This document shows positions 55,132 to 63,075 of a stretch of 64,000 nt of DNA, in pieces. Where the stretch lies: the NCBI RefSeq assembly GCF_003173755.1, contig NZ_CP029553.1:1141001-1205000 (forward strand). The letters are read 5' to 3'. The translations under genes and the position numbers were made by a program. Position 1 is the stretch's first letter; every line of letters starts with the position of its first letter. Under the pieces are notes generated by a model that worked only from the letters and a program-made list of their open reading frames with translations, was not told the origin of the DNA and did not search any database. Source of the stretch: Methylobacterium terrae (GTDB taxonomy: Bacteria; Pseudomonadota; Alphaproteobacteria; Rhizobiales; Beijerinckiaceae).

Positions 55132-55212
55132 ACCTTGCCGGGATGAAGCGATTGATTGCCGCAGGTCTGGGGCTTACGCGGCGGGAGGTCGCTTCTTCCG
55201 CCCGAGGTTCCT

Positions 55213-57369
55213 GTGCTCTCACGTCCATGCCCCGTCAGCCGGCGTCGCTCGCCGCTGCTCGTCGCCCTGCTCGCGGGCGCGGCGCCGATTCTCGGGGCGG
55301 GTCGCGCGGGCGCGCAGGAACCGGCTGAGGCCATCGCCCTCGACACGATCACGGTCGCGGGCGCGCCGGCCTTCCGGGAGACCGCCGCCGGCCCGGTCCA
55401 GGGCTACCGCGCGACCCGCAGCGCCACCGCGACCAAGACCGATACGGCCCTGCGCGACCTGCCCCAGACCGTCAACGTCATCCCGCGGGAAGTGCTCGTC
55501 GACCGCCAGGAGACGCGGCTCACCGACGCCTTGTTCAACGTCAGCAACGTGCAGCCCGCCGGCACGCTCCAGGGCCGCACCGAGACCTACAACATCCGCG
55601 GCTTCAACACCCAGACCTACGCCATCGACGGCGTGTTCCTGAACCAGGCCAGCAACTTCTTCGTCACCAAGCGCGACCTCGCCGATGTCGAGCGGATCGA
55701 GGTGCTGAAAGGGCCGGCCTCGGTGCTCTACGGCCGCGGCGACCCCGGCGGCGTCATCAACATCGTGACGCGCCAGCCGAGCCTGGTGCCGACGGCGGAT
55801 GCGAGCGTGCAGGGCGGCAGCTTCGGCTTCCGCCGGGTGCAGGGCTCGGTGTCGGGCCCGATTCCGAGTGCCGAGGGCCTGGCCGGCCGGGTCAGCTTCG
55901 CGACCGAGGCCGATCCGACGTTCCGCAACTACGGCGGACGCGACAACTCCCGCAACTTCGTCGCCCCGGCCTTCTCCTGGAACCCGAGCCCCGACACCCG
56001 GGTCACGTTCCTCGGCGAGTTCACCAAGCAGGACGGGCAGTACGACGAGGGCCTGACCGCCTTCCGCGGCCGCGTGCCCCTCGACAACATCGCGCGCTAC
56101 TACGGCGAGCCTTTCGCCCGCTACAACGCGATGGCGAATTTCGGCACGCTGAAGATCGAGCACGACTTCAACGAGAACCTGATGATCCGCCAGGTCCTCA
56201 ACGCGCAGGGCGGCGGCTTCGACCTCATCTCGCCGCGGGCCACCGGCGTCAACGCCGCCGGCACCGTGCTGACCCGGCGGCTGACCGCCACCAACTCGAC
56301 CTACGCCTCGGTCGACAGCCAGACGGAACTCGTCGCCAAGTTCGACTGGCTGGGCCTGCGCCACACCGCCCTCGTCGGGATCGAGTACATCAACGGCTAT
56401 CGCCACTCCTACTCGACGCAGGGCAACATCGCGTCGGTGAGCTTCCTCAATCCGGTCTTCGGCGCGTTGCCGGGCGCGCTCTCGCTGCAGAGCGACCTGA
56501 GGCAGAAGAACGAGCTGACCGGCCTCTACGCCCAGGACCAGATCGAGCTCGGCTACGGGCTGCAGCTGCTCCTGGGCGTGCGCTACGACACCGGCGAGCA
56601 GTTCTACTTCAGCCGCCTGCCGACCTCGCGCAGCCTGCCGCCGACGCAGGAATTGTCGGGCGTCTCGCCGCGCGTCGGCCTGATCTACCGGCCGGCCGAG
56701 CCGCTGGCGCTCTACGCCAGCTACTCGACCTCGTTCAAGCCGCAGACCGCCAACGTGCTCGGGGCCGTCAACCCGTCGCCCGAGACCGGCGAGCAGTACG
56801 AGGTCGGCGCCCGCTACGACATCAACCCCGGCCTGACGCTCAGCACCGCCGCGTTCCGGATCACCCGCAACAACGTTGCGGCGAGCGATCCGGTCAACAG
56901 CGGCTTCTCGGTCATCACCGGGCAGCAGCGCTCGGAAGGCGTCGAGGCCGACCTCGCCGGCACCGTCCTGCCGGGCTGGAAGGTCATCGGCGGCGTCGGC
57001 TACCTCGATGCCCGCATCACCCGCGACACCACCTTCGCGATCGGCAACCGCCTCGTCGGCGTGCCGGCCTTCAGCGGCAGCGTCTGGACCACCTACCAGG
57101 TCCAGGAGGGGCCGTGGCGCGGCCTCGGCGTGGGCGCCGGCGTGACGTATGTCGGCAAGCGCACCGGCGACCTCAACAACAACTACACGGTCGGGGCCTA
57201 CGCGCGGGTGGATGCGGCCGTGTTCTACGATCTCGACGAGCACGCCCGGTTCTCGCTCAACCTGCGCAACCTGACCGACGCGCGCTACGTCGAGCAGCCC
57301 TACAACCAGTTCAACAACGTGCCGGGGGCGCCGTTCACGGTGCTGGCGACGATCACGGGGCGGTGGTAG
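55213..57369 (+). CDS. TonB-dependent siderophore receptor
   Basis: 718 residues. Signal peptide to about residue 34 (ending GAGRAGAQ). TonB box-like DTITV follows, then the plug domain with LRDLPQTVNVIPREVL, RTETYNIRGFNTQ, RIEVLKGPASVLYGRGDPGGVINIVTR, and a 22-strand-type barrel ending in PGAPFTVLATITGRW with terminal Trp. It belongs to the ferric-siderophore receptor group (FhuA/FpvA-like). GTG at 55213 fits the signal peptide; an upstream ATG-less extension to 55156 is unlikely. Followed 4 bp later by a secreted protein gene, so co-expressed. Confidence 0.92.
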   Translation: MLSRPCPVSRRRSPLLVALLAGAAPILGAGRAGAQEPAEAIALDTITVAGAPAFRETAAGPVQGYRATRSATATKTDTALRDLPQTVNVIPREVLVDRQETRLTDALFNVSNVQPAGTLQGRTETYNIRGFNTQTYAIDGVFLNQASNFFVTKRDLADVERIEVLKGPASVLYGRGDPGGVINIVTRQPSLVPTADASVQGGSFGFRRVQGSVSGPIPSAEGLAGRVSFATEADPTFRNYGGRDNSRNFVAPAFSWNPSPDTRVTFLGEFTKQDGQYDEGLTAFRGRVPLDNIARYYGEPFARYNAMANFGTLKIEHDFNENLMIRQVLNAQGGGFDLISPRATGVNAAGTVLTRRLTATNSTYASVDSQTELVAKFDWLGLRHTALVGIEYINGYRHSYSTQGNIASVSFLNPVFGALPGALSLQSDLRQKNELTGLYAQDQIELGYGLQLLLGVRYDTGEQFYFSRLPTSRSLPPTQELSGVSPRVGLIYRPAEPLALYASYSTSFKPQTANVLGAVNPSPETGEQYEVGARYDINPGLTLSTAAFRITRNNVAASDPVNSGFSVITGQQRSEGVEADLAGTVLPGWKVIGGVGYLDARITRDTTFAIGNRLVGVPAFSGSVWTTYQVQEGPWRGLGVGAGVTYVGKRTGDLNNNYTVGAYARVDAAVFYDLDEHARFSLNLRNLTDARYVEQPYNQFNNVPGAPFTVLATITGRW

Positions 57370-57373
57370 GCCG

Positions 57374-58075
57374 ATGTCCCGCCGGCTCCGTCTCGCGATC
57401 CTGCTCCTCGCGGCGCTCCCCGGCGCCGCGGCCGCCGCGGCCGCCGCGGAGCGGACGCCCACGATCCTGATCGTGGTCAAGCCGGACAATCCTCGCGTCC
57501 AGGCGGACCGCGCCATCAAGGCGCATCTGGAGGGCCGCGGCTACCGGGTGGCCCTGGGCAGCCAGTACGATTCCCCGGCACAAGCCGCCGCCTACGACCT
57601 CGTGCTGCTGTCCTCCAACATCCGCAGCCGCGACCTGCTCGGCGCCTACCGGCAACTCGCGGTGCCGGTGATGACCTGGGAGAGCGATCTCCTCGACGAC
57701 ATGGGGATGGCCGGCAAGAAGGCCGGGCGGGATTTCGGCAAGGCCTCGGCCGAGCATTTCGTCTGGCTCGTCAATGCTCCGCACGCCCTGGCGGGCGGCC
57801 TGCCCGCCGGCATCAACACCGTCTACGTCAAGGACGCACCGATGAACTGGGGCAAGCCGGGACTCGGCGCCGCCATCATCGCCACGGTGCCGGGCGAGCC
57901 GGACCAGGCGGTCGTGTTCGGCTACGAGAAGGGCGCGACCATGGACTACGAATCGATCGCACCGGCCCGCCGGACGATGTTCCTCCTCGACAACGAGACC
58001 TTCGCCAACCTCGCGCCGGCCGGGCTCGCGCTGTTCGACGCCGCGATCGACTGGACGGCCGGCCGCGCGCGCTAG
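57374..58075 (+). CDS. Secreted GATase1/ThuA-like domain protein
   Basis: 233 residues. Signal peptide LAILLLAALPGAAAAAAA. The mature part TPTILIVVKPDNPRVQADRAIKAHLEGRGYRV, YDLVLLSSNIRSRDLLGAYRQLAVPVMTWESDLLDDMGM and LFDAAIDWTAG looks like a stand-alone copy of a flavodoxin/GATase1-like module usually attached to long secreted proteins. No catalytic triad is evident. Starts 4 bp after the TonB receptor stop. A role in ferric-siderophore handling in the periplasm is inference from this coupling. Confidence 0.7.
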   Translation: MSRRLRLAILLLAALPGAAAAAAAAERTPTILIVVKPDNPRVQADRAIKAHLEGRGYRVALGSQYDSPAQAAAYDLVLLSSNIRSRDLLGAYRQLAVPVMTWESDLLDDMGMAGKKAGRDFGKASAEHFVWLVNAPHALAGGLPAGINTVYVKDAPMNWGKPGLGAAIIATVPGEPDQAVVFGYEKGATMDYESIAPARRTMFLLDNETFANLAPAGLALFDAAIDWTAGRAR

Positions 58076-58079
58076 CGCC

Positions 58080-59471
58080 TCACCCCCGCGGCCAGCGGAA
58101 ATCGTCCGCCCGGCCGGGCTGGGGCGGGGGCGCCACGCCGCGGGTCAGGCTGCGCTCCAGGGTGTAGCCGGCATCGCGGTCGAGCCGGGGCCGGCCGGTG
58201 ACGAGCGTGCCGTTCGGCGCGACCTCGTTGCGGGTCAGCGGCAGGACCGGGCCTGCGGCCGGCTTAACCGGCAGGGCCGGGATGCCCGGTGGCTCCGGCA
58301 GGCTCGGCAGCATCGCGGTGATGAGCCGGTCGATCGCCGCGTCGTCGTCGAGCTTCGCCGTGCCCGCGGCCGGCGGCGCCTCCGGGGTGAGCGAGGAGAC
58401 CGCGTCCGGCAGGGCAGGGGTGCCGCCCTTCGCCTCGATCAGGCGCTTGATCTCGACATCGGCGAAGTGGGCCGCCTTGCGGGCGCCGGCCTGGGTGAAG
58501 TGCACGCCGTCGGCGGTCCGGAGCTTGGCCTGCTGCCCCTCGAGGTCCGGGCCGCTCGCGGCGTAGCGGTTGTTCTCGTCGACGAAGGCCGGCCAGATGT
58601 CGACGTAGACGCCGCCCGCGCGCTGGACGCGGTCGCGGACGATCTCGTTGAGCGAGGTGATGTCGGCCGAGAGCGTCTCGCTCTTCATCGGCGGCTCGCC
58701 GACCCAGATCACCGGCACCTTGCGGTCGGCGAAGACCTTCAGCAGCCCGTCGACCCGGTCGCGGTAGAGGGCACGCCAGCGCTCGCTCAAGGGCTCGAGG
58801 GTCTGGTCGCCGTCGCGCAGGGGCTGGCGGTCGTTGGCGCCGACCATCACGACGGCGAACGTCACCTTCGGATTGGACTTGAGGTAGTCGTCCGCCGCCT
58901 TCGGCCAGTCGATCACGTCCCGGCGCACGAGGCCGCTGTCGCCCTTGGCGCGGCGGATCACCACGACGTCCGGGTTCGATTCGTAGACGGTGTCGAGGCC
59001 CTGGCCGAGCAGGTCGGCGAGGGAATCGCCGAACACCGCGATCTGGGTGTGCGGGTCGGCCTTCGGCTTCGGGGCGGCGGGGCGGGCGGCGACCGGGGCG
59101 GGGCGGGGCTTCGGCCGCTGCACGGAGCGGCCCTCGCGGCTGTGGACGACCTCGCGCTCGCGCTCGCGCCGCGGGCGGGGCGTGCGGTAGGCGCCGCGAT
59201 AGGCCGGCCGGCCCTGATCCTGCGCCTGGGGCTGGGCGGAGGGACGGTCCTCCCACGGCCAGTAGAATTGCCGCTGCGACTCGGGCGCGGGGGCCGGCCG
59301 GTAGGCGGGCGCGCGACGGTAGCCGTAGCCGTCGTCGTAGTACTGCGCCCGGGCCGTCCCGGGTCCGGCGAGGCCTCCGAGCAGGCCCGCGAGCAGGCCC
59401 TGAGCGAGGAGGCGCGACAGCGTCCGTCCCGTCCGCCACCCCATCCGCATCGATCCCGGCTCCGTCCGCAT
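58080..59471 (-). CDS. DUF459 SGNH/GDSL hydrolase, periplasmic
   Basis: 463 residues. Signal peptide LLAQGLLAGLLGGLAGPGTARA, then a Tyr/Pro/Arg-rich linker to about residue 140. SGNH domain: block I AVFGDSLADLLGQGL (Ser150), block III MVGANDRQPL (Asn), block V TADGVHFTQAGARKAA (Asp, His). C-terminal tail low complexity. DUF459 members are envelope esterases or acyltransferases, possibly acting on polysaccharide O-acetyl groups. Convergent with the secreted GATase-like gene (4 bp apart). An internal Met at 59450 is an alternative start. Confidence 0.87.
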   Translation of the reverse strand: MRTEPGSMRMGWRTGRTLSRLLAQGLLAGLLGGLAGPGTARAQYYDDGYGYRRAPAYRPAPAPESQRQFYWPWEDRPSAQPQAQDQGRPAYRGAYRTPRPRREREREVVHSREGRSVQRPKPRPAPVAARPAAPKPKADPHTQIAVFGDSLADLLGQGLDTVYESNPDVVVIRRAKGDSGLVRRDVIDWPKAADDYLKSNPKVTFAVVMVGANDRQPLRDGDQTLEPLSERWRALYRDRVDGLLKVFADRKVPVIWVGEPPMKSETLSADITSLNEIVRDRVQRAGGVYVDIWPAFVDENNRYAASGPDLEGQQAKLRTADGVHFTQAGARKAAHFADVEIKRLIEAKGGTPALPDAVSSLTPEAPPAAGTAKLDDDAAIDRLITAMLPSLPEPPGIPALPVKPAAGPVLPLTRNEVAPNGTLVTGRPRLDRDAGYTLERSLTRGVAPPPQPGRADDFRWPRG

Positions 59472-59734
59472 CCTCGTGGGGGATGAGTATAGCGCGGGCG
59501 CAGGCTCCTTCCCACCCCCGCGCCCTCGACGAGGCCGCGCGTTCGCGCTCCGTCAAGGTTATGGGACGATGAAGGACAGTGTAAAACCTCCGTTCAGCAT
59601 CGCCGACAATCGTCGAGATCCCAACAGGACGCCGCTCGCGCCGACGACCGCTCGTTAAGCGGTGCCGGCCGATGGTGAGACCAAGCGAGCGACGGACACA
59701 CAACACGTCGCCGCATGACAGGCGAGTGCTTCGA

Positions 59735-60016
59735 ATGTTTCGGACCGTACGGCGGCTGGTCTTCCAGGCCGCGCTCATCGTCGCGATCGGGTCGGCCGTC
59801 CTGTTGAGCAGGGGCGGCCAGGAGGCGGCGGCCCTCGCCCTGCGCCCGGCGCTCGACCCGGCGCCGATCAGCGCGCCCCTGGCGCGCCCGGCCCCTCCCG
59901 CACCGGCGCCCGGCGTTCGGGTGGTGCTGGCGCTGCCCTGGACGAACGGCAGCGCCGAGCTGGCGAGCGAGGCCCTGGCGGCCCAGTTCGGGGCCGGCCT
60001 CAGCGGTTCGCGGTGA
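59735..60016 (+). CDS. Small membrane-anchored or secreted protein, unknown
   Basis: 93 residues. Hydrophobic N-terminal segment VFQAALIVAIGSAVLLSRGG (anchor or signal), then a Pro/Ala-rich region PAPISAPLARPAPPAPAPG and a short C-terminal part. Unknown family. Its last 17 bp overlap the 3' end of the convergent transglutaminase-like gene. ATG 59735 chosen over the longer frame from 59672. Confidence 0.5.
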   Translation: MFRTVRRLVFQAALIVAIGSAVLLSRGGQEAAALALRPALDPAPISAPLARPAPPAPAPGVRVVLALPWTNGSAELASEALAAQFGAGLSGSR

Positions 60017-60644
60017 CGACCGGCGACACCGCCCGGCCGAGGGAGACCCAGCGCACGCCCTCGTCGCCCTCGCGCTTGATGTAGGTGTAGCCGGTCTTGT
60101 GCCAGGGCAGCACGGCGCTGGTCTTGTTGTCGAGGACGAGGTCGCCGCGGTCGGTGCGCAGCATCAGCACGGCGTGGCCCTCGCCCTTCTCGTCGATCAC
60201 CACCGTCATCCGCATCGCGCGCCGCGGCAGGCCGGCCTGGGCCAGCAGCTTGCGCTTGAGCAGCTGGAAATCCTCGCAATCGCCCGAGCCGTCCTCGGCG
60301 AGGTCCCAGCGGTCCGGGACGCCCCAATGCTCCATGTCGGTCACGGCGCGCAAGCTGGTGTTGACCTGGCGGTTGACGCCGGTGACCGTCTGCCACAGCC
60401 GCGGGGTGAGCGTCACCTGGGCCGGCTCGCTCGGATCGACCGCGCATTCGGAGGCGTAGCGGGCGCAGAACTCGGTCCAGGCCGGGACCGGCCGGGCCTC
60501 GCCGACCGGGGCGGCCGGTACGGTGACCGCGGGAAGCGCGGCCAGGGTCTGGCTGCCGGCGCCGCCGACCGAGGCGAGGAGCGCGGCGGCGAAAGCCGCG
60601 ACCCGCGCGATTCCGATTCCATTCCGGCGACCCGCGATACGCAT
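60000..60644 (-). CDS. Transglutaminase-like cysteine peptidase (BTLCP/LapG-like)
   Basis: 214 residues with signal peptide ending ASVGGAGS. Bacterial transglutaminase-like Cys proteinase domain: triad Cys123 in GDCEDFQLLKR, His157 in KGEGHAVLML and Asp172 in LVLDNKTSAV. Related LapG cleaves surface adhesins in the periplasm under cyclic-di-GMP control, but no LapD partner or adhesin is in this window. Overlaps the small gene above by 17 bp. Confidence 0.88.
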   Translation of the reverse strand: MRIAGRRNGIGIARVAAFAAALLASVGGAGSQTLAALPAVTVPAAPVGEARPVPAWTEFCARYASECAVDPSEPAQVTLTPRLWQTVTGVNRQVNTSLRAVTDMEHWGVPDRWDLAEDGSGDCEDFQLLKRKLLAQAGLPRRAMRMTVVIDEKGEGHAVLMLRTDRGDLVLDNKTSAVLPWHKTGYTYIKREGDEGVRWVSLGRAVSPVVTANR

Positions 60645-60742
60645 CCGACCCGCACCCGCAACCGTTAAGCTCTCGTTAACGAGTTGGTCGCACGGCGGCT
60701 CCGCCGGGGCAACGGCCGAGTTAAGAAAAGGTTAACGTGTGT

Positions 60743-61951
60743 TCACAGGTCCGCGTCGCCCGCCGCGGGCCCGTTTCGAACCCGTCGCAGCGAGAGCGCG
60801 GCGATCACCGACGCCGCGAGCAGGGTCGCCGCCACAGGGGTCGCCGAGCCGTCGTGCCAGGTGGCGACCGCGAGGGTGAACAGCGCGCCGAGCGCCATCT
60901 GCATGAAGCCGTAGAGGCTCGAGGCCGAACCGGCGGCGTGGGGGTCGACGTTCATCAGCCCGGCCACCGCGTTCGGTCCCAAGAGCCCGATGCCGACCGC
61001 GTAGAGTACCAGCGGCGCGAGCAGCGTCACGACGGTGAGCGCCCCGGCGCGGTCGATCGCCAGGAGCGCCAGGGCGGCGGCGAGGCAGACGCCGTTGCCG
61101 ACCTTGGCGGCGCGCAGGATCGGCACGCGGCCGGCGAGGCGCCCGGCGAGGGCGGAACCCACCACCATCCCGGCCACCACGATCAGGCAGTCGAGTCCGA
61201 CCTCCTGCGACGAGCGCCCGAGCCGGTCGACGAGGAGGAACGGCGCCACCGCCAGGAAGGCGTAGAGGCTGGTGCCGGCGCAGGCCCCGGCGAGCACGTA
61301 GGCCCGGTAGACGGGGTCGCGCAGGAGCCGCAGGTAGGCCCCGGCCACGGCGCCGATCCCCGGGAGCGCGACCGGCCGCCGGTTGGTCTCCGGCAGGGTG
61401 AGCACCACGAGCGCGCCGAGGCCCGCCACCACCGCGGCGAGAACCACGAACACCGCCCGCCAGCCGAAGGCGCCGGCGACGAGGCCGCCGATCGCCGGCG
61501 CGAGCGCCGGCGTCAGCGTCATCGCCATGGTGAGGATCGCGATCTTGCGGGCCGCGTCGGTGGCGGTCGAGACGTCGCGCACCATCGCCCGGCCGAGGAC
61601 CAGGGAGCCGCAGGCCCCGAGCGACTGCAGCACCCGGGCGAGGATCAGCACCTCGATCGAGGTGGCGGGAATCGCGAGGAAGAGCCCCGCGAGGTAGAGC
61701 GACAGGCCGGCGATCAGCACCGGGCGGCGGCCGAACCGGTCCGAGAGCGGGCCGTAGACCAGCTGCCCGCAGGCGAGGCCGACGAGGTAGAGGGTGATCG
61801 TCAGCTGCGCCGCGACCGGCGTGGTCCCGAGATCGGCGGCCGCCGCCGCGAGCGCCGGCACGAAGATGTGCAGGGCCACCGTCCCGGTCATGGTCACGGC
61901 GACGAGGAGGGTGAGCGACGCCTGTCCGGAACGCCGTGGTGACATCTTCAT
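60743..61951 (-). CDS. MFS drug exporter, Bcr/CflA family
   Basis: 402 residues with 12 hydrophobic helices. Bcr/CflA signatures: MTGTVALHIFVPALAAAAADLG, LSDRFGRRPVLIAGLSLYLAG (motif A), LQSLGACGSLVLGRAMVRD and LMNVDPHAAGSASSLYG. Proton-driven efflux of small drugs or metabolites at the inner membrane. ATG 61951 or 61945. Confidence 0.92.
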   Translation of the reverse strand: MKMSPRRSGQASLTLLVAVTMTGTVALHIFVPALAAAAADLGTTPVAAQLTITLYLVGLACGQLVYGPLSDRFGRRPVLIAGLSLYLAGLFLAIPATSIEVLILARVLQSLGACGSLVLGRAMVRDVSTATDAARKIAILTMAMTLTPALAPAIGGLVAGAFGWRAVFVVLAAVVAGLGALVVLTLPETNRRPVALPGIGAVAGAYLRLLRDPVYRAYVLAGACAGTSLYAFLAVAPFLLVDRLGRSSQEVGLDCLIVVAGMVVGSALAGRLAGRVPILRAAKVGNGVCLAAALALLAIDRAGALTVVTLLAPLVLYAVGIGLLGPNAVAGLMNVDPHAAGSASSLYGFMQMALGALFTLAVATWHDGSATPVAATLLAASVIAALSLRRVRNGPAAGDADL

Positions 61952-62266
61952 CGCTCGGTCCGCTCGCGATCCTCTCGCCGGCCTCTCGGTGCCGGGCTCT
62001 CGATGCCGGGCTCTCGGGACGGGCCGTCCGGGGCAGGGCCTACCCTCTGTAGGCGCCGACGGCCGCGGGAGACATGCCGACCGCGAATGGCTGGGCCCTG
62101 CCGCCGGCGCCGCTCCGCACCCGGGGCATCCGTTCGATCATGGCCCGGCCCCTCATTCTCGTTTGCCTGCGAATGACCGCGACCGTAACCTGCGACCCAC
62201 GGTGCGGCGGTCGGGGCGCGAGCCCGCGGGACGCGTCGCACCTCGATCGAGGGGCGGGAGGAGCCG
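61952..62266. other. Divergent intergenic region without recognised element
   Basis: 315 bp between the MFS exporter and the small gene at 62267. The open frames here are Arg/Pro-rich and unconvincing. It contains short CGGGCTCTC/GCCGGGCTCTC direct repeats near 61990-62015. No promoter could be assigned. Confidence 0.4.
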
Positions 62267-62554
62267 ATGTCCGATGGCGCGTTCGATCCCGGCGGCAGGC
62301 CGCGATCCTCCCGTGGGCACGCCGCAGCGTCAGCCGGGAGCCTGTCGGTATACCGCCTGCGCGAGATCGAGGCGCTGCTCGGGGCAGCCATCGGACCGGC
62401 CTACGACGCGGCGCCGGCGAGGGTGGGCGCCGAGCCGGATTTCGCGCGCCAGACGATCCGGCTCCTGCGCGCCTTCAACCGGATCGCCGATCCCGAGACC
62501 CGGCGCGCGGTTCTGCGCCTGGTCGAGGCGGCCTCACGCCGGGAATGCATCTGA
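62267..62554 (+). CDS. Small cytoplasmic protein, unknown
   Basis: 95 residues, GAGGAGCC before the ATG. The C-terminal part QTIRLLRAFNRIADPETRRAVLRLVEA resembles the tail helix of XRE-type regulators in this order, but no helix-turn-helix precedes it. Possibly a truncated regulator. Unknown function. Confidence 0.5.
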   Translation: MSDGAFDPGGRPRSSRGHAAASAGSLSVYRLREIEALLGAAIGPAYDAAPARVGAEPDFARQTIRLLRAFNRIADPETRRAVLRLVEAASRRECI

Positions 62555-62678
62555 GCGGTGCGCCCGCCGCGCGGTGCGACATCGCGGCGACGATCCCGGT
62601 CGCGAACCGCGACCGCCCGAGAGCCGTTGCTCCCCGTCGCCGCCCGCCGAAGGCGGTTCCAGGCAGGAGAACGCCGTC

Positions 62679-63038
62679 ATGCGAGCCGTGCTGATCGGGG
62701 CAGGGATCTTGGTTCCGCTCGTTGCCACTCCGCTCATGGCCACCACCGCCGCCGCGACCCCGTGCGCGGAGCAGATCGCCACGATCGAGCGCCGGCTCGA
62801 GAGTCCCGGGGCCGCGTCGGTCACCGGCAGCACGCCGACATCCCAAGGGTCGCCCAAGGCCCTCGCGGCCCCGCCCGCGGGCCGCCCGAGCGACCCCGCG
62901 ACCGTGCCGGATGCGGGGCGGATCGCCGAGGCGCGGGGCCTGATCGCCACGGCGCGCGAGCAGGACCGCGCCGGCAACGAGCGGGCCTGCGAGGACACCA
63001 TGACCCGCGCCAAGGAGCGGATCGGCGCGCTGCCTTGA
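62679..63038 (+). CDS. Small periplasmic protein, unknown
   Basis: 119 residues with signal peptide ending TTAAA (about residue 27). Two Cys (PCAEQIATIERRL, RACEDTMTRAKERI) flank a Ser/Pro-rich linker, suggesting two short helices joined by a disulphide. CAGGAG upstream of the ATG. Convergent with the AraC-type gene. Confidence 0.6.
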   Translation: MRAVLIGAGILVPLVATPLMATTAAATPCAEQIATIERRLESPGAASVTGSTPTSQGSPKALAAPPAGRPSDPATVPDAGRIAEARGLIATAREQDRAGNERACEDTMTRAKERIGALP

Positions 63039-63075
63039 GCGTCGTTCAGGACGTCGCGCGCCCAGGACGTCGCGC

